From assembly GCA_029962745.1 (NCBI GenBank), contig CM057169.1:23661523-23725522 (forward strand): a stretch of 64,000 nucleotides of DNA. Direction: 5' to 3'. Every line of letters starts with the position of its first letter. The first letter of the stretch is position 1. The notes under the pieces are model-generated. The model saw only the letters and a list, made by a program, of their open reading frames with translations, ran no database searches and was not told the origin of the DNA. Shown piece after piece: positions 12,640 through 25,059 of this stretch. The position numbers and the translations under genes were made by a program. This DNA comes from Echinometra lucunter. Its lineage: Eukaryota; Echinodermata; Echinoidea; Camarodonta; Echinometridae.

Positions 12640-12800
12640 TCTGCATCTTTTGTCTTTTTCCTTTTCCCAGGCAACCTGCACATGTATGGCCAACATCCTC
12701 TATTTATTTTTTCTTGTACCCTCCCCCCCCCCCGTAGATTTTCTTTTGTATATTGTCGAATAAACTTTTGATAATAATGATAATGATAATAATTAAAACA
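12640..12800 (+). mobile_element. Retroposon-like 3' end with AATAAA and GATAAT tail
   Basis: A C run is followed by GTATATTGTCGAATAAACTT and then a (GATAAT)n-like tail. A poly(A)-signal-like AATAAA directly before a simple-sequence tail is typical of non-LTR retrotransposon or retroposed mRNA 3' ends. A very strong pyrimidine tract plus CAG at 12641-12670 mimics a splice acceptor, but the sequence after it looks untranslated. Confidence 0.45.
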
Positions 12801-13209
12801 ACAAAAATAATAATAGAATACTCAAGATAAATGAGAACTCGTAAAGGACTTTTGTCGCGTCAATCGCGTCGATTGTTTTCACAAGTAAACAATTACCTCG
12901 GCGTTTTTAAAGCGGTTTACCGCTGCGTATATGAGAACCAGTCTTTACTAATATATCAGGAAACAGATGGTATGAACGTATAGTAGGTTCTTATTGAACT
13001 CTGTTATAATCAAACTATGTGCTCCGTCATTGTTTGTACAAGGCCAGCGTTTACGAAAATCAAGTTGATAAATATAGATTATTTCTTGGATTCGTGCCAG
13101 TGTCATATTGCACTAAACTGCAGTGAACCTTACATAATAAAAGAAGGAAGAAATGGATGTCAGTGCATATGCATAATAACCGTTCCTTTTTTCCCTTTGT
13201 GTTTCTAAG

Positions 13210-13410
13210 CTCGTGTCTATGTTCTATGTGTCTATGATCTTCTATGTGTGCTCGACATCTGCGCATGGATTTGGGATGTCCAAATGTGGATGTCCGCTTT
13301 ACCGCGTAATATATAAGCTCGAAATGTTGAATGTCGAAACAAGAGTGAACCCGGGGTTTGTCATCGTCATCAGAAAATCCCAATTGTTTGGAAATTTTCA
13401 GCAAGCATAA
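13210..13410 (+). CDS. Candidate terminal exon, unknown product
   Basis: A long pyrimidine tract (TTCCTTTTTTCCCTTTGTG) ends in TAAG. After it one frame is open for 66 codons to a TAA at 13408. The reading begins hydrophobic, then has a cysteine pair (MSKCGCPLYR) and a less biased tail (NPGFVIVIRKSQLF). A moderate donor (CGC|GTAATA) at 13306 offers a shorter 96-base internal version. The opposite strand is also open over most of this span, which weakens the case. No domain recognised and no poly(A) signal close behind. Confidence 0.25.
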   Translation, partial: LVSMFYVSMIFYVCSTSAHGFGMSKCGCPLYRVIYKLEMLNVETRVNPGFVIVIRKSQLFGNFQQA

Positions 13411-15568
13411 TATGAGAAATTACAAGTTATATGCGACATGAAAATACATGCCCCTGAGCCATGTAGCAAATCAATTTTGAGTGTCTACTAACATGACTAA
13501 TTTTAACACTTCTCATAGCATTTAGAGTAGTCAGGGTGGTATATGTTATTTCGTTTTCGTGTTTCACCATCACATTTGTTGCATTAGATAATGCTTTATA
13601 TATATAGGCTGGTAAGAAATGGGAATATTCATTCAAATGTCTTTTGTCTTGACTGTGAATAGTTGCTAATTCACAATGCTTTTCTTTAGTTTCCAGTAGC
13701 AGATCATATTTTATGTATCCAATGACCTGATATATAATTTCATAAAATATCGTGATAGTTTCACTTCTAATTTTCGACTCTATTATCCTGATTATGTTCT
13801 GACGCCATCAAGTTTCTAAATCATGAGAATTATTTCGACGATATGATGCTTTGAAATTTTCATGCTTTGAAACCATTATGTTTCGACACCATTTATGTTT
13901 CGATGCTATTATATCTTGACGATACCTTGTTTCAACATCAATAAATTTTATAAACAATATGTTAGGACACATTTTCTGTTATGACGCAATTATATCCATC
14001 ATGTTCCCCTACCAAAATGTTTCAAGGTGTATGATATTTGTCGATATCTCATTTGCTTTTTTTTAACAGCAGTTTATTTTGAAATAGGGAGAAAAAATAA
14101 AAAGTAGTTCGAAAGAAATATATCGTTTCAATGGTTCTAATAGTTTCAGTGGCTTTTTATTTTCATTTCCAACAAAATAATTATAACATATTTTGAAAAA
14201 TAATCAAACATATATAAATATACATAAATTGTTGTACACAGTTTGAATTATGAAATAAAGTAAATCTACAGAATAAGTAGACGTATGGAAATAGAAGGAT
14301 CCACTAAAAAGCAATTGTAACGAAGTGTATCCAACCATGCCAACCTTTGTTTACCCAGCCTTTACATGCGTATCCGCAGTATTGTAACAATTATATGATG
14401 AAAAATGGAATCAAATTCAATGTTGTAGTTATCGTGAAACTCATTTAGAAATCAATTATGTTAGCAGGCGTAGGGAATACAGCCCTAAATGCCCTCTTTT
14501 AATGGGTGAGCCGTGTCAATAATCTTGTCTTTCTCTAGACTGTTTTGTTACGTATAGTTCAACGTTGTTGTTTTTTTCTCTCTCTCACCACCATGTAATG
14601 CAATAAACACTTTAATAATTCGTGTAGGGGTGAGGCTGACATAATATACCACGCATGTATTACAAGTTCGCTTACAAACGCGGAAATCATTACATCCAGA
14701 TACATGCATGTACGTAGAGGTCCGATTCAATTTTGAGCGTAATCTCAGAATGATGTGTAACTATTTCAAATGTCAAATCTATCCTAACCATTGCAAAAAA
14801 AAAAAAAAAAAAAAAAAAATCGTTGAATTACTTTAAGTAAAAAAAGGTTCAAAATTATTTTGGGATTTTTTGGACAATGTTGTTGGAATTTTTACCTGTA
14901 TTAATTCAATTTTTGAAGAGCGAATTGTTCATAAACGGACGTTATAAAAAGGCACCCTTATCTTTGGGGTGGGGCATCGGTCTTTTCAGGCGGATGATTG
15001 GCAAAGCTATTCGGGGGTGGGGGGGGGGGTAGTGGTGAGGCATGTAACGTTTCCCAATTACTCTGTTTTCTCTTTTTTGGCAATGGATGGGACCATCCTC
15101 CTGCCGCCCCCCCCATACCTATACCACTAATACAAGAACGCACGATACACTGCATAGGAGTTACGGTAATTATATGTTCGTACATTAGCTAATCGGGCAA
15201 TCATCCACAAGCCTTCACATTGACATGAACAAGCAACCACTGGAATGTTACTACAGAGATCCATTACAAGCCAAGCCATAATTACAGAGAAGTATTTAGC
15301 ATCGTCACTCCTTCATAAGCCCATTATAATCACACAGGATCAATACATTTATGTTATTGACGTACAGCTTTTTCTCACTTTTGTTCTCGATCCATTAAGA
15401 GTATGATATTAAGTTAGTTATGGTATTAATGAAGGATATGGTAATGATGATTAGATGAGTTTGCGTTAATATGATTATTTCTACAGACAAGGCCTACAAT
15501 ACAATAAGAACAAATGATGAGGCTTCAGTGAGTTGATACGGACATTGAAAACATTATTCAGCGTAAAA

Positions 15569-15719
15569 CAGGGCCCCGTTTCATAAAACTTGTTTTCAAT
15601 AACAAGTTGCAATAATTTTTATAAGCTACTGAAATCCTTGCATCTGATTGGTGAGAGTAAATTTGTCATAGAAATGTGACAGTTGTTACTGATAACAAGT
15701 TTTATGAAACGGGACCCAG
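15569..15719. mobile_element. Short palindromic MITE, copy 2
   Basis: A 151-bp copy of the element at 5772-5923 in inverted orientation. Ends are CAGGGCCCCGTTTCATAAAA and TTTTATGAAACGGGACCCAG. The middle (AAATCCTTGCATCTGATTGG) is the complement of copy 1 with a few changes. The flanks share AGCGTA on both sides, possibly part of a target duplication. Confidence 0.85.
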
Positions 15720-18564
15720 GAGCGTAGGCGGCGGTGGTGGTGCGGGGGGGGGGGGGGGGGGGGGGGAGAGGGGGTTACAACTCATTTCTGTTTTTAAAAA
15801 AAACAGTATTTTTCAGCATATCTTGAAGATTTGCATGAAGTGCTTTGGTATTTTTTAAGGTAACCTGGGTATTAAAGTGCAAAATAAAATAATCTCTATA
15901 CGTACGAGAATATTCATCTTGTTACAAACATTTTTGCACAATTCAGTATCAATCTAATGCCCCCTATTCATTCTAACTAGACGACTTACGCCACTATGAA
16001 TATAAACAAAACAAAGCATGTTCAGCTATCGCCCATGCTCATGTTGGATGATTTTGTTATTCTAATGTGTATTCCGAGTTCTGCCTGACATTACAAAGTA
16101 ACCTTCAATTATATTGATGATTCAAAATGAAAACTGAGTACATTTTTGTGCTTAAAAGGACAATAAAAAAGGTTACAAAAAGCATGGAAATGTTTATATC
16201 GAATATCGTCATAAAAGTTCTACACCCAAGGCCTTAATGTGTTAACACATTTTGCGTTTCATATTGCAAAGATTCCAAGCGTTGGCGGTTTTTTTTTCTC
16301 TCGTAAAAAAGGAAAGGCAGATCGATTCCATCACGAGAGGAGAGACTCTCCCGGCGAAATTTCGCAACACGTTGATGATGTCGAAAACAAGGATAGAGAC
16401 TTTTGAGGTTGACATTTCTGATCTGCAATTTTTCTTTTTAATGTGCAATCAAATGCTGAAAATAGACATTCATATAATTACATTATTGAAAAAAGGAAAA
16501 CAACCAAAATAACTGCAACAAACAAATTTTACAGTGCAGTGAAATGAAAATTACCCATTCAAATAAGAATTCGAAATCTGAGGGAGAGGAGTTGGTTGCG
16601 CAATTGACAATTTATAGGCCTAGATAAAAGCACTAATACAGCCGTCGCTTCATATTCCGACTCTTCACTGTCTTATCCAGCGGATGTTAGTGTATTTTTA
16701 ATGACACTTTTACTGTAATAAGGTGACTTAAAAGGTTAAGTTAGAAATTCTAAAGTTAAATCATGGAAAGAGGCACCAGAAATCCCCTCCCCCCTCTCCA
16801 GTACGAAAATGTGCCCTTGTCCCCTAGTCACATTCCTGTTTCTTTGAACGTGTACATGCATCATGATGTGCATATGATATGGTGATTCGGTTAGCTAACA
16901 CTTGGGTACGGCAATGGAAAAGAGGGGGAAACCCCAGTAGATAAACATGTAGTTGGACGTAAAATAACAAGTAATAACACATTTAATGTGATGGTGGAGG
17001 ATCACTTGTCTTCATCGTATTTTATTGCTGCATTTTATTTAACTCTATGTAATGAATGCTGAGGCTTAAATACCTGTAATAGCATGACTAGAGGGAAAAT
17101 GCATGTAATCTCATTACGTCAGTGGAAAGAAAAAAAGCAGTATATCTCGGCTATCGATTCGTTGTTTCTGGAAACATTCTCCCATTTCTTCGCATTTACG
17201 GGAAATGTCAATTGTCCCCCGGCGGCAGGAGTGGGATGTAGCGCATATACTATCACCTCTCCTGCAATCTCACTTCCTCGACCTTTTAACAATATATAAC
17301 CGTGCCATTCTTAATCTCCCGGTCACATAATAAAAATGATAAAATCTCTAAAGTTATAAATATAAGAAAACATGCAAAATGATGATAGGGTTGGTTATTT
17401 TAGAAAAGGTGTTAGATTCAAGAAAACCTGTGCTGAAAGCCCATTACCATAAATCGCTTCGTCACTTTACCGATATGCAATAAATTGTCCACACGGACCG
17501 ATAGAATGGATATTTCATAACTCTCGTTTTGTGACGTGTGACCGGCTACCTACTTATTGCCTCTATGTAATATCTCTATTTTCCATAAATATATATCAGA
17601 CATTACAACGCTTCCGAAGCTTTCATATTCACCTGAATGAGTTACTATGCCAACAATGCGAAATGTCTTGATTGAACATCAAGCAGTTGTAGGTCTTTCG
17701 GAGACCCTAGAATTAATGCTGTCAAATGTAATTTAGAAAATACACCGACGGATCCTACTGCCAAACGGTGCTCACTTTTCAAAGTCATGGAATCCTATGC
17801 GAAATTTATTGTTGGAAATGGTGGCACCGACTGATTGTTCTTAAATTTTTCCAAAATGCCAAAATTTTGTGTTTAGGTACTGCAAGTGTTGTTTAAAATG
17901 CATTTCGCACAAACTTTGTATCTTTGTTAGGTGTATAAAATCTTTTTAGCTGTGAAAATTAAATATGGGTAACGATTATCACCCGAGTAAGTCTACAACA
18001 CCCAGTATTCGTTTTCAAAGGGCCCAGAGGGTCACCTACGCAACCAGTCAAGATGATGTAGTTGACTGATTTTCTCAATGTAATGGGGCATTTCTTCATT
18101 TGTAAATCAAATACGTTATAGTGTGTATATTTATGAGGCTTTCATAAATTAGTAGGTCTTAGATGTTCAATTTGTTATACTAGTAGTATAAGAGGCCAGT
18201 TATACCTGATTCAGGAGCAAGAAAATATCATAGGGACAGTTGGAGCTGTTTTTGTGTTATACAACGTGAGGTTACTTCAGTTACATTTTCCCTGCTTCAT
18301 TTAACAGCAAGGTACTAAGTGTAAAGATCTTTAATAACTTATAGCAAAATATAGGTTAGTTGAAGGATGACGAATTTTGGAGGAAATTTTGGATTTTTTT
18401 TTTCATTGCTATTTTCGAATTAATGCCCTGAGTGTTTGACTCGATTTTCAAAAATGTGGACAAAAATTTGAACTCTAGATTTACATGTATCAGGAATTAA
18501 TTCAGAACACATTATTTGCGATTGTCCAATTAGACATTTCATATCGATAATGCAATGTTTATAT

Positions 18565-18635
18565 ACTGCCAGCCGATATTCCAAATTTCATTTCCTACAC
18601 ACTGCCAGCCGATATTCCAAATTTCATTTCCTACG
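18565..18635. repeat. 36-bp perfect tandem duplication
   Basis: ACTGCCAGCCGATATTCC at 18565 recurs at 18601 with the same following sequence (AAATTTCATTTCCTAC). Two copies with no differences, so recent. Confidence 0.95.
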
Positions 18636-19186
18636 GTTCTGTCATTTCATTTTATCGTTCTATTTTGTCAAAACCTTCATTTTTTCAGTTATCATGGTAG
18701 GGAGAATACATAATAAATTTAGGTAGAGTGTGCATACGGTATGATTTGATCGTCACCAGAATACATCAATATTTGATCTGTGCACGAAATTACTCGGCAA
18801 TAGGAATACTTTAAACGTCATATTTACTCAGAAATATTTTCCTTCCTATTTTCAATGTTCGACTGTCCAGACTTTGTAAAAACAAGAAGTCCTGCGGATG
18901 TAAGAAGAATAAGATATCATGGAAATGACTTGATTCACGATGTAGGGTTAATGTCAACGGATTGTGTCACGTTTTGTACATATTTGCATGATTATTGAGA
19001 TGGATTGCATTTTAAATCCAATTAGTCGTTCGTTTGTCACTTCCGAAAGAAGAAGTTTTGGTGGGGCTAAGGGGTGATTGCACCACCATTACCTCAAAAA
19101 GAATAGAACGGAGTTTATGAAATTTTGACATTTAACTATAGCAAGACAACCGTAATGACGTACTTGTAGCTGTTTTCTAGTAAATC

Positions 19187-19212
19187 TTTTTTTTTTTTTT
19201 TGGGGGGGGGGG
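19187..19212. repeat. Poly-T directly joined to poly-G
   Basis: About 15 T followed immediately by 11 G. Similar T-to-G junctions occur at 23085, 29081 and 48456. Confidence 0.95.
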
Positions 19213-22024
19213 TTAACCCTGTTGCTGATTAATCTTTTGACCTACACGGTCTGCTTTGAGAATCTACTATCCACAATGATGGCTTCATTTGACATTTAAA
19301 ATTCACGAATTCATGTAAAAATCTAACCTCACACTTTTTCCTCTACTGCAGTTAAAAGATACATACACGTAGGTCAGACACAGATCATTTTCTTCCTACG
19401 CAGAGGCCTTTAATTTTTGTCCTCTACCAAGACATTAATATTTTCACGCTCTTCTTGATGGAAATATTATTTCTGTCTTTTCTCCTCCTGGAATGCACTA
19501 TAAAGCGGTGAAACGTCATAATGTAAACATTTCCTTCACGACCGCAAAAATAACGAGATGTTATTGCTATAGAACCATTTTGTAAGGGAGAATATTTTTT
19601 TAATAATCCCTCGTATTCTTTCATTATATGCTTGCAATATCCATTAGATAGTTTTATGAGGATCCGCTTAACAATGCCACGAACTATTAATAACAATTGT
19701 TAAAAGCTTGTGGCCAAAGAAGCAAGATGAAAAGCATCTAAGAAGGAAATATTTGGAGCATTAGTGCTTCAGTGGCTTAATATCGGTCTAAGTTTACTGA
19801 TGATAAACTTAGAAAAGATTGTGGTAATACTTTATTATAAGTTTAACATGCAGTGGATATATATTCACAAAGAATTATTCCTTTTAGGTGATTTACGAGG
19901 AAAACAGAAAAGCACTTACATCCTGTATGCGGATAATCACCAGCTTGAAATGAATCTACGTGTTTCCCATGGTTAAATAATCATTCATGCATTATCAAAC
20001 AACTTGTGGAGGCTTTGATATTTTATCAAATAATACAGTAGTATCTTTCAGGAAAAGAAATGCATTTTTAAAAGGAAGAATAAAATGCATTGTGGTTGCA
20101 ACAGTGCTTAAAAGGTTCCTACGTAATACTTCCCTCATTTGACCACGTAATTTCTCGACAAATTAAAAAGACATCTCCACATCAGAGTTGTTTGACGTAG
20201 CCAAGAGCCTATTTTCATCAATCATTAAACATTTTCTGCCTATTTACACACACTTTCAAGATAAATTGGTGTCGAAGAGTAATGGGCATTTTATCTTCGC
20301 CATTTCTGTTTCTCCTTCAAAGAGTGCAGCATCTACTGTTTGATGGAAAGTCACGACGTTATGTTAAACATTACCTAATGACTGCACAATCTAATGAATG
20401 CATTGAAAATACAGAATGATCATGATGATGCTTACTGCTGCAGTCTTTTTTAAAAGACCTCACAACCTTGAATCTCTCTTATTCCTGTGTTTTCTACCAT
20501 TTCTTGACGGCGGAATTAATGTTCGACAGATTTATGAGAAAACGCTTACGAAATTGACGATAGCACAATTTCGAGCATTTTCAGTGCTATCGGAAGAATG
20601 CTCGGAGAAGGTTAATTATATGGAGATAGTAGAATTCTGAGGGGGGGGGGAGGGGATTCTGAAGTTCTTTATTTCTTTGGTAACAACGACAAATTTTAGA
20701 TCTCATAATAATGTTATCGTCGCGAAATTCTGCTTATACTGAAAAATGCATGAAAATGGACCACAAAGATAATTAATTCAAATAACATGAATAATCAAAA
20801 TGGATTAGTTGATCTAGATAACTGCAAACACAGGTGAGGTCATGACCTATCGAATTAAAAATAGTAGATATTTAACGATTACAGAAAAATGTGTTCTGTC
20901 GGATAAATCGATCACACTATATTTTGATGGTCTGAAAACTTTCGAGCGATGAAGAAGATGACGCCAGCATTAATGTACTGGTACGAATTTTGTTATTTTG
21001 AGAGAGAGACTCCCTCTTTCTTGACGCATGTAAATGGTCTATTTGTCGGCTAGAGGAACTGTTCCTCAATGCAATTTTCAATAATATCTTTGATTCAACT
21101 GCATATGAAAAATAAATGAACGGATTTACTGATACACATTCTGCTCAAGGACTTAAAAAGCTCCTACACATTTTTCGTAATTATACGCTTTTGTAAATAA
21201 CGACATATACTTATATAACTTATATAGTGCAATTACGAACAATAGCCACTTCGGGTATCAAAAGATTATAATTGTTAACAGCTGGTCATGTCAGCAGACT
21301 ATCAAACAGGGGCAACAGAAACGTCTAAAACAGAAACGTCTAAAACAGAAATTTGTAGAGCACATTACCCAAAATATTTCAGTGAACTCCTACAAGGGAA
21401 GAGGGCAACATTGCATAACAAAGAGCACCTAAAAGCCTGCAATTAATCAAAACAGTGATTATATTATTCTGTCCTGTATGTTCTTACTTTCGGTTAGTGA
21501 AAGTGATAACTATATGTACTTGTATCAACCCTTCCATTATTTTCCTCCAATAAATAGTTCTTTGAAAGTAAATCATTTCGTAGCAATAGTAATATTAATA
21601 GTAATATCAAGATTTGTAATAATAGTGTTAATGTTTTCACATTTATTCATCATTTTTTTTCAATTTACATTATTTTTTCTGTCAGACTACTACAAGATTT
21701 TTTTCACATGAGTTTGCATTATTTGGCTAATTTGAAAGTAATGTTCTATGCACCAGTTTGATTAAGGACAATATAGCCAAAACTGTTTGGATCACAACAA
21801 ATTAATTATTTACATGTTGATCAACGCCTCAAAACTCTTCGAGATTAACCTTGTAACGAGGATCCTGCGAGCGAAGAGGAATGGGGCAACGTGCCTTATT
21901 ATCAAGGTAAAAATAGCGATTATTTTAGAAACATTTCCATAGCATCATTGCAGGTATGTAACTTTAACGATAGAAGTGTAATCGGCGTGGTCCATGCAGT
22001 TAAACGAAGGGTTACTATCATTTC

Positions 22025-22090
22025 TTTATTATTATTATTATCATTATTATCATTATTATCATAATCATCATCATCATCATTTAAAAATTA
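22025..22090. repeat. TTA/TCA-rich microsatellite
   Basis: Degenerate (TTA)n grading into (TCA)n. Confidence 0.9.
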
Positions 22091-22368
22091 CAATAATTAT
22101 TATCATAATCATTATTATTTTTAATGTTATTCCTGTATGAGTAGGATAGCATTAGACAGGTACTGAAGCTAATATCTTCTTCATAACCTCCAAGTCAAAT
22201 TGCATATGTTTGTATCGCCATATCCATTATTTTCACCTCTTAACCTGGTTATGGAAACATGCATTCATGAAATATAAAGTGTTTTGTAAAGTGTGCTATT
22301 GAATTGTCTGACACGATGCTAGAACGAAACTTCGAAATTATAATAATTATTCTCTCTCAACACAAAAG

Positions 22369-22412
22369 AAACGCCGCGGAAAGAATTCAAATACAAAAGA
22401 GGAAGCCGTGAA
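22369..22412 (+). CDS. Candidate short exon, unknown product
   Basis: A TCTCTCTCAACACAAAAG acceptor precedes 44 bases ending at GAA|GTGAGG. Two frames are open and basic (KRRGKNSNTKEEAV, phase 0; TPRKEFKYKRGSRE, phase 1). The block is GC-richer than its surroundings. At this length chance is likely. No compatible partner exon is close. Confidence 0.18.
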
Positions 22413-25002
22413 GTGAGGTGCGAAATGAAATATCGCCTAGCTCCATACATTCACACATGGTTCTCATCATGTAGTCATAATTCTCATTATAGACCCAAAT
22501 TGGATTGACAAATTGCAGTCGTCCTCCGCAAGACGACAGATTAAAACCGGCGCGTAGTAATTTGATACAAACGTCGAGAGCACAAACCGTAGTATAGTTT
22601 GTAAGACAGGAAATTTATACAAATGCAGCGGCTAATCTAATCAGGACGGGCTCTCTGCGGAAAAGAATTAAATCATTTGACCCTTAATTTTTCCTTATCT
22701 AAGATGTAGTTAATTTTTCCACTGTTTTTAAAGTTCATATCAGTTGGAACATTCCATTTCAGATTTCCCTTTCTTCCTTTCCCGAAATCATGCCAAATGA
22801 ATGAAACGTAATATACCACAATGCACTTTTTACAGCAAAAAATATGTGCGATACAATATATAGTGGTTTTAATTATACGGAAACATTATCGGACGAGTAA
22901 GGCCAAGGTGCTAATCGAAATTGTGAAGGTATTTAACCAATACGCAAGTTATAGAAAAGCTTTTCACAGTTCACGTTCTGTAATCACTATGTTAAGGATA
23001 TCACTTTTTCATGAGGCTCCAAAGACGGTACCAGTCACTTTCACCTAAAGTATGAGTCGGACGTGACGCATCGTTCTATCGCCTTTTTTTTTGGGGGGGG
23101 GGGGGGGTCTTCTTCTTCTTCTCTTTTTTTCCTTTTTTTTTTTTTTTTTTTTTTTTGCTTTTTTTTTTTACCCGATGTAAGATATCACTTCGCCTGAAGT
23201 AGGATTGCGTCAACGAATGACTCATTGAATCTTTAGCGCATCATGGCGGGTAACGTCTTAAAAGTGTGTTGTAAACCGCATAGTGCATTCAGTATATCGA
23301 ATTACCGACTTTGTTGCCTTCACAGCTTTGATTAGCGCAGATAATAATACAATTAAATGACGCATGGTAACCGGTATAGAGGGAGGGATGTATACGCTCT
23401 AACTAGAGTACCTACATAAAGAGAGTAGCGACATAGACGTCCTACTTCTTGGGAAACAAAATGGCGTTCAAATTCTTTCTATTGTCGAACACCCGTTTGC
23501 TTATCGGAATTGAATAGAAATGTTGCGTAACAGGGAAACAAAATGGCGTTCAAATCTTGGGTTGTCGCTACTCTCTTTATGTAGGTACTCTAGCTCTAAC
23601 CTTCCTCCATTTTGTCAGAGCAATTTGTAGAGTGCACGTAATGTGAAAATGTTGGGGAAATGTGTTTTGTCTTTCATTCTAAATGACTCTATGACGCAAC
23701 GGTCCTCCTTTGTTTTTCTTGGAAGTAATGCACTTCGAATTGATAATACTCTGAATATCATTAACCGTGTTTTAGGGGGGAAATAATGGTGATCCTTGCA
23801 TTATAATAGCGCTACAAATCTATCACACACACGATAATGCCAGCAGAACTGATAAAGTACTGCTAACAGCTTTCAAATAAAAATATACAAATAAAGTTGG
23901 ATTGCATATCATCTAATCCATTTTCCTCATCTTTTTTTATGGTTATCGGTAATGTTTCCAAGAAGAAACAATTATTACAAAACAGTAGAGTTTCACATGT
24001 GTCTCATAAATACTTTCAATTCTTTGCACATTGATCTCTTCTCAGCGATATTTGAGACTATATACACATCGAGTAATTTTCGATTAGTAAAATACTACTC
24101 ACAAAGCAAGCCATATGGCCTGCTGATCAATAACCGTTTCACGCTTGTATTTTTGACCGAGAAAGGGAATTGTATGTATATGTGTGTGTATATCCATATC
24201 GTTAAACACCAATGGTAGGATGAAAAACTAATCAGGCTGAGTGACATAGGGGCTTTAAAGGTAAACCCAATCTGCAAAATAGGTTGAATACAATTTTATT
24301 CCTATTGTAATATGTGATACAATAAACCAGTGTAACAACATAAAATTCACATTTAAACGTGCGTGTTATAAGGTGAATGTACACGGCCATGGCGAAAGTT
24401 CAGTTGAACCTTAATCATATTAATATGAATTGAATTATACAAGAACATGAAGAAAGGATTATTAATTCGCTTCCAAAAACCGTACATAAATGTTTGATAA
24501 TTAATTGGTACACGACCAAACAACTGAGAATTTCCTAGAAACGTGTTCATCATGATAAAAAATGTAGTGTTTACAAAAGGGGAATACCAATTCTAACGTG
24601 TATACGATTTCAAACTTTACAGATTAGAATGAGGTTCAAAATTACCTGAATAAAGGTCTGTGCTTTCCGGCAACGTTATACATGCATTGCGAAATGACTC
24701 CTGAAGGAACGCAAAATTTACTCAAATTATTGTATTGATATTCAGTAGTTTTGAGATTCAGCCCCAAAATGCTTACATTTCAATCATTTACTTTGAACTT
24801 TTCATATAAAAGAACATAAAAAATAAATATTGGTGAGGGGTTAATACGAATATAAAAGCATGGATAGTTGGGTTAAGAAATTATTAGATATGTTCGACAG
24901 AGAAAATACATTATTGTATGAGGAAACATATTTATTGTGTTCTTGCAAGAATCCCCAAAGAAAACTCCTCGACACGTTTTAAAGATTAATATATTGCGAC
25001 AG
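22413..25002. other. Gene-poor stretch with one MITE
   Basis: Poly-T/poly-G junctions at 23085-23160, the inverted-repeat element at 23404-23592, otherwise unique AT-rich DNA. A strong acceptor (TTGATCTCTTCTCAG) at 24045 is followed by a 41-base frame (IFETIYTSSNFR) before GTAAAA; too weak to call. Confidence 0.5.
23404..23592. mobile_element. MITE with 29-bp perfect inverted ends
   Basis: The left end TAGAGTACCTACATAAAGAG (continuing AGTAGCGAC) is perfectly complementary to the right end, which closes with CTCTTTATGTAGGTACTCTA. The interior has a direct duplication, GGGAAACAAAATGGCGTTCA, at about 23450 and 23542. No coding capacity. Perfect ends suggest recent activity or gene conversion. 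Confidence 0.85.
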
Positions 25003-25059
25003 GTTTGCTACCTCTGCCGATAGTGCCAGCGGAAAGCTGTTCTCAGAAATGGAGGAAAC
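25003..25059 (+). CDS. Candidate 57-base internal exon, unknown product
   Basis: A GCGACAG acceptor leads into 57 bases ending at GAAAC|GTGAGC. The frame that completes a codon with the first base reads ATSADSASGKLF then SEMEE, with a coding-like, GC-richer composition than the flanks. An in-frame stop lies a few codons upstream, so the exon cannot extend far. The length is a multiple of three, so the exon is symmetric. The pyrimidine tract is poor, which is the main weakness. Confidence 0.3.

Larger units (their letters stand above)
8574..13209. other. Gene-poor stretch with SINEs, tandem duplication and MITE
   Basis: No confident gene. Weak splice-bounded blocks on the minus strand are 10173-10207 (35 bases after a strong pyrimidine tract; frame includes GLNVSGNQT) and 12015-12048 (34 bases between CTGTAG and GTAAGT). 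Both are too short to trust. A minus frame at 10377-10640 starts with a signal-peptide-like hydrophobic run but enters simple sequence. A long T run lies at 9809-9851. Confidence 0.5.
13411..22368. other. Long gene-poor stretch
   Basis: Mostly unique AT-rich sequence. Exon-like blocks too weak to list separately are 16558-16580 (minus, between CCTCTCCCTCAG and GTAATT), 16242-16446 (both strands open; minus frame SILVFDIINVL), 17160-17290 (minus frame with TPAAGGQLTFP) and 20434-20640 (plus, after CTGCTGCAG). Homopolymers: A run at 14794-14819, G runs near 15745-15766 and 20641-20650, T/G junction at 19187-19212. It also holds the second palindromic MITE, a 36-bp duplication and a TTA array. 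Confidence 0.5.

Noticed and set aside
13060..13404. Minus frame of about 114 codons opposite 13210-13410
   Set aside because: Begins at a non-ATG codon, has no good donor, and overlaps a plus exon candidate with a stronger acceptor.
19424..19696. Minus frame of 90 codons
   Set aside because: AT-rich, no splice sites, no recognisable domain; length is within chance for this composition.
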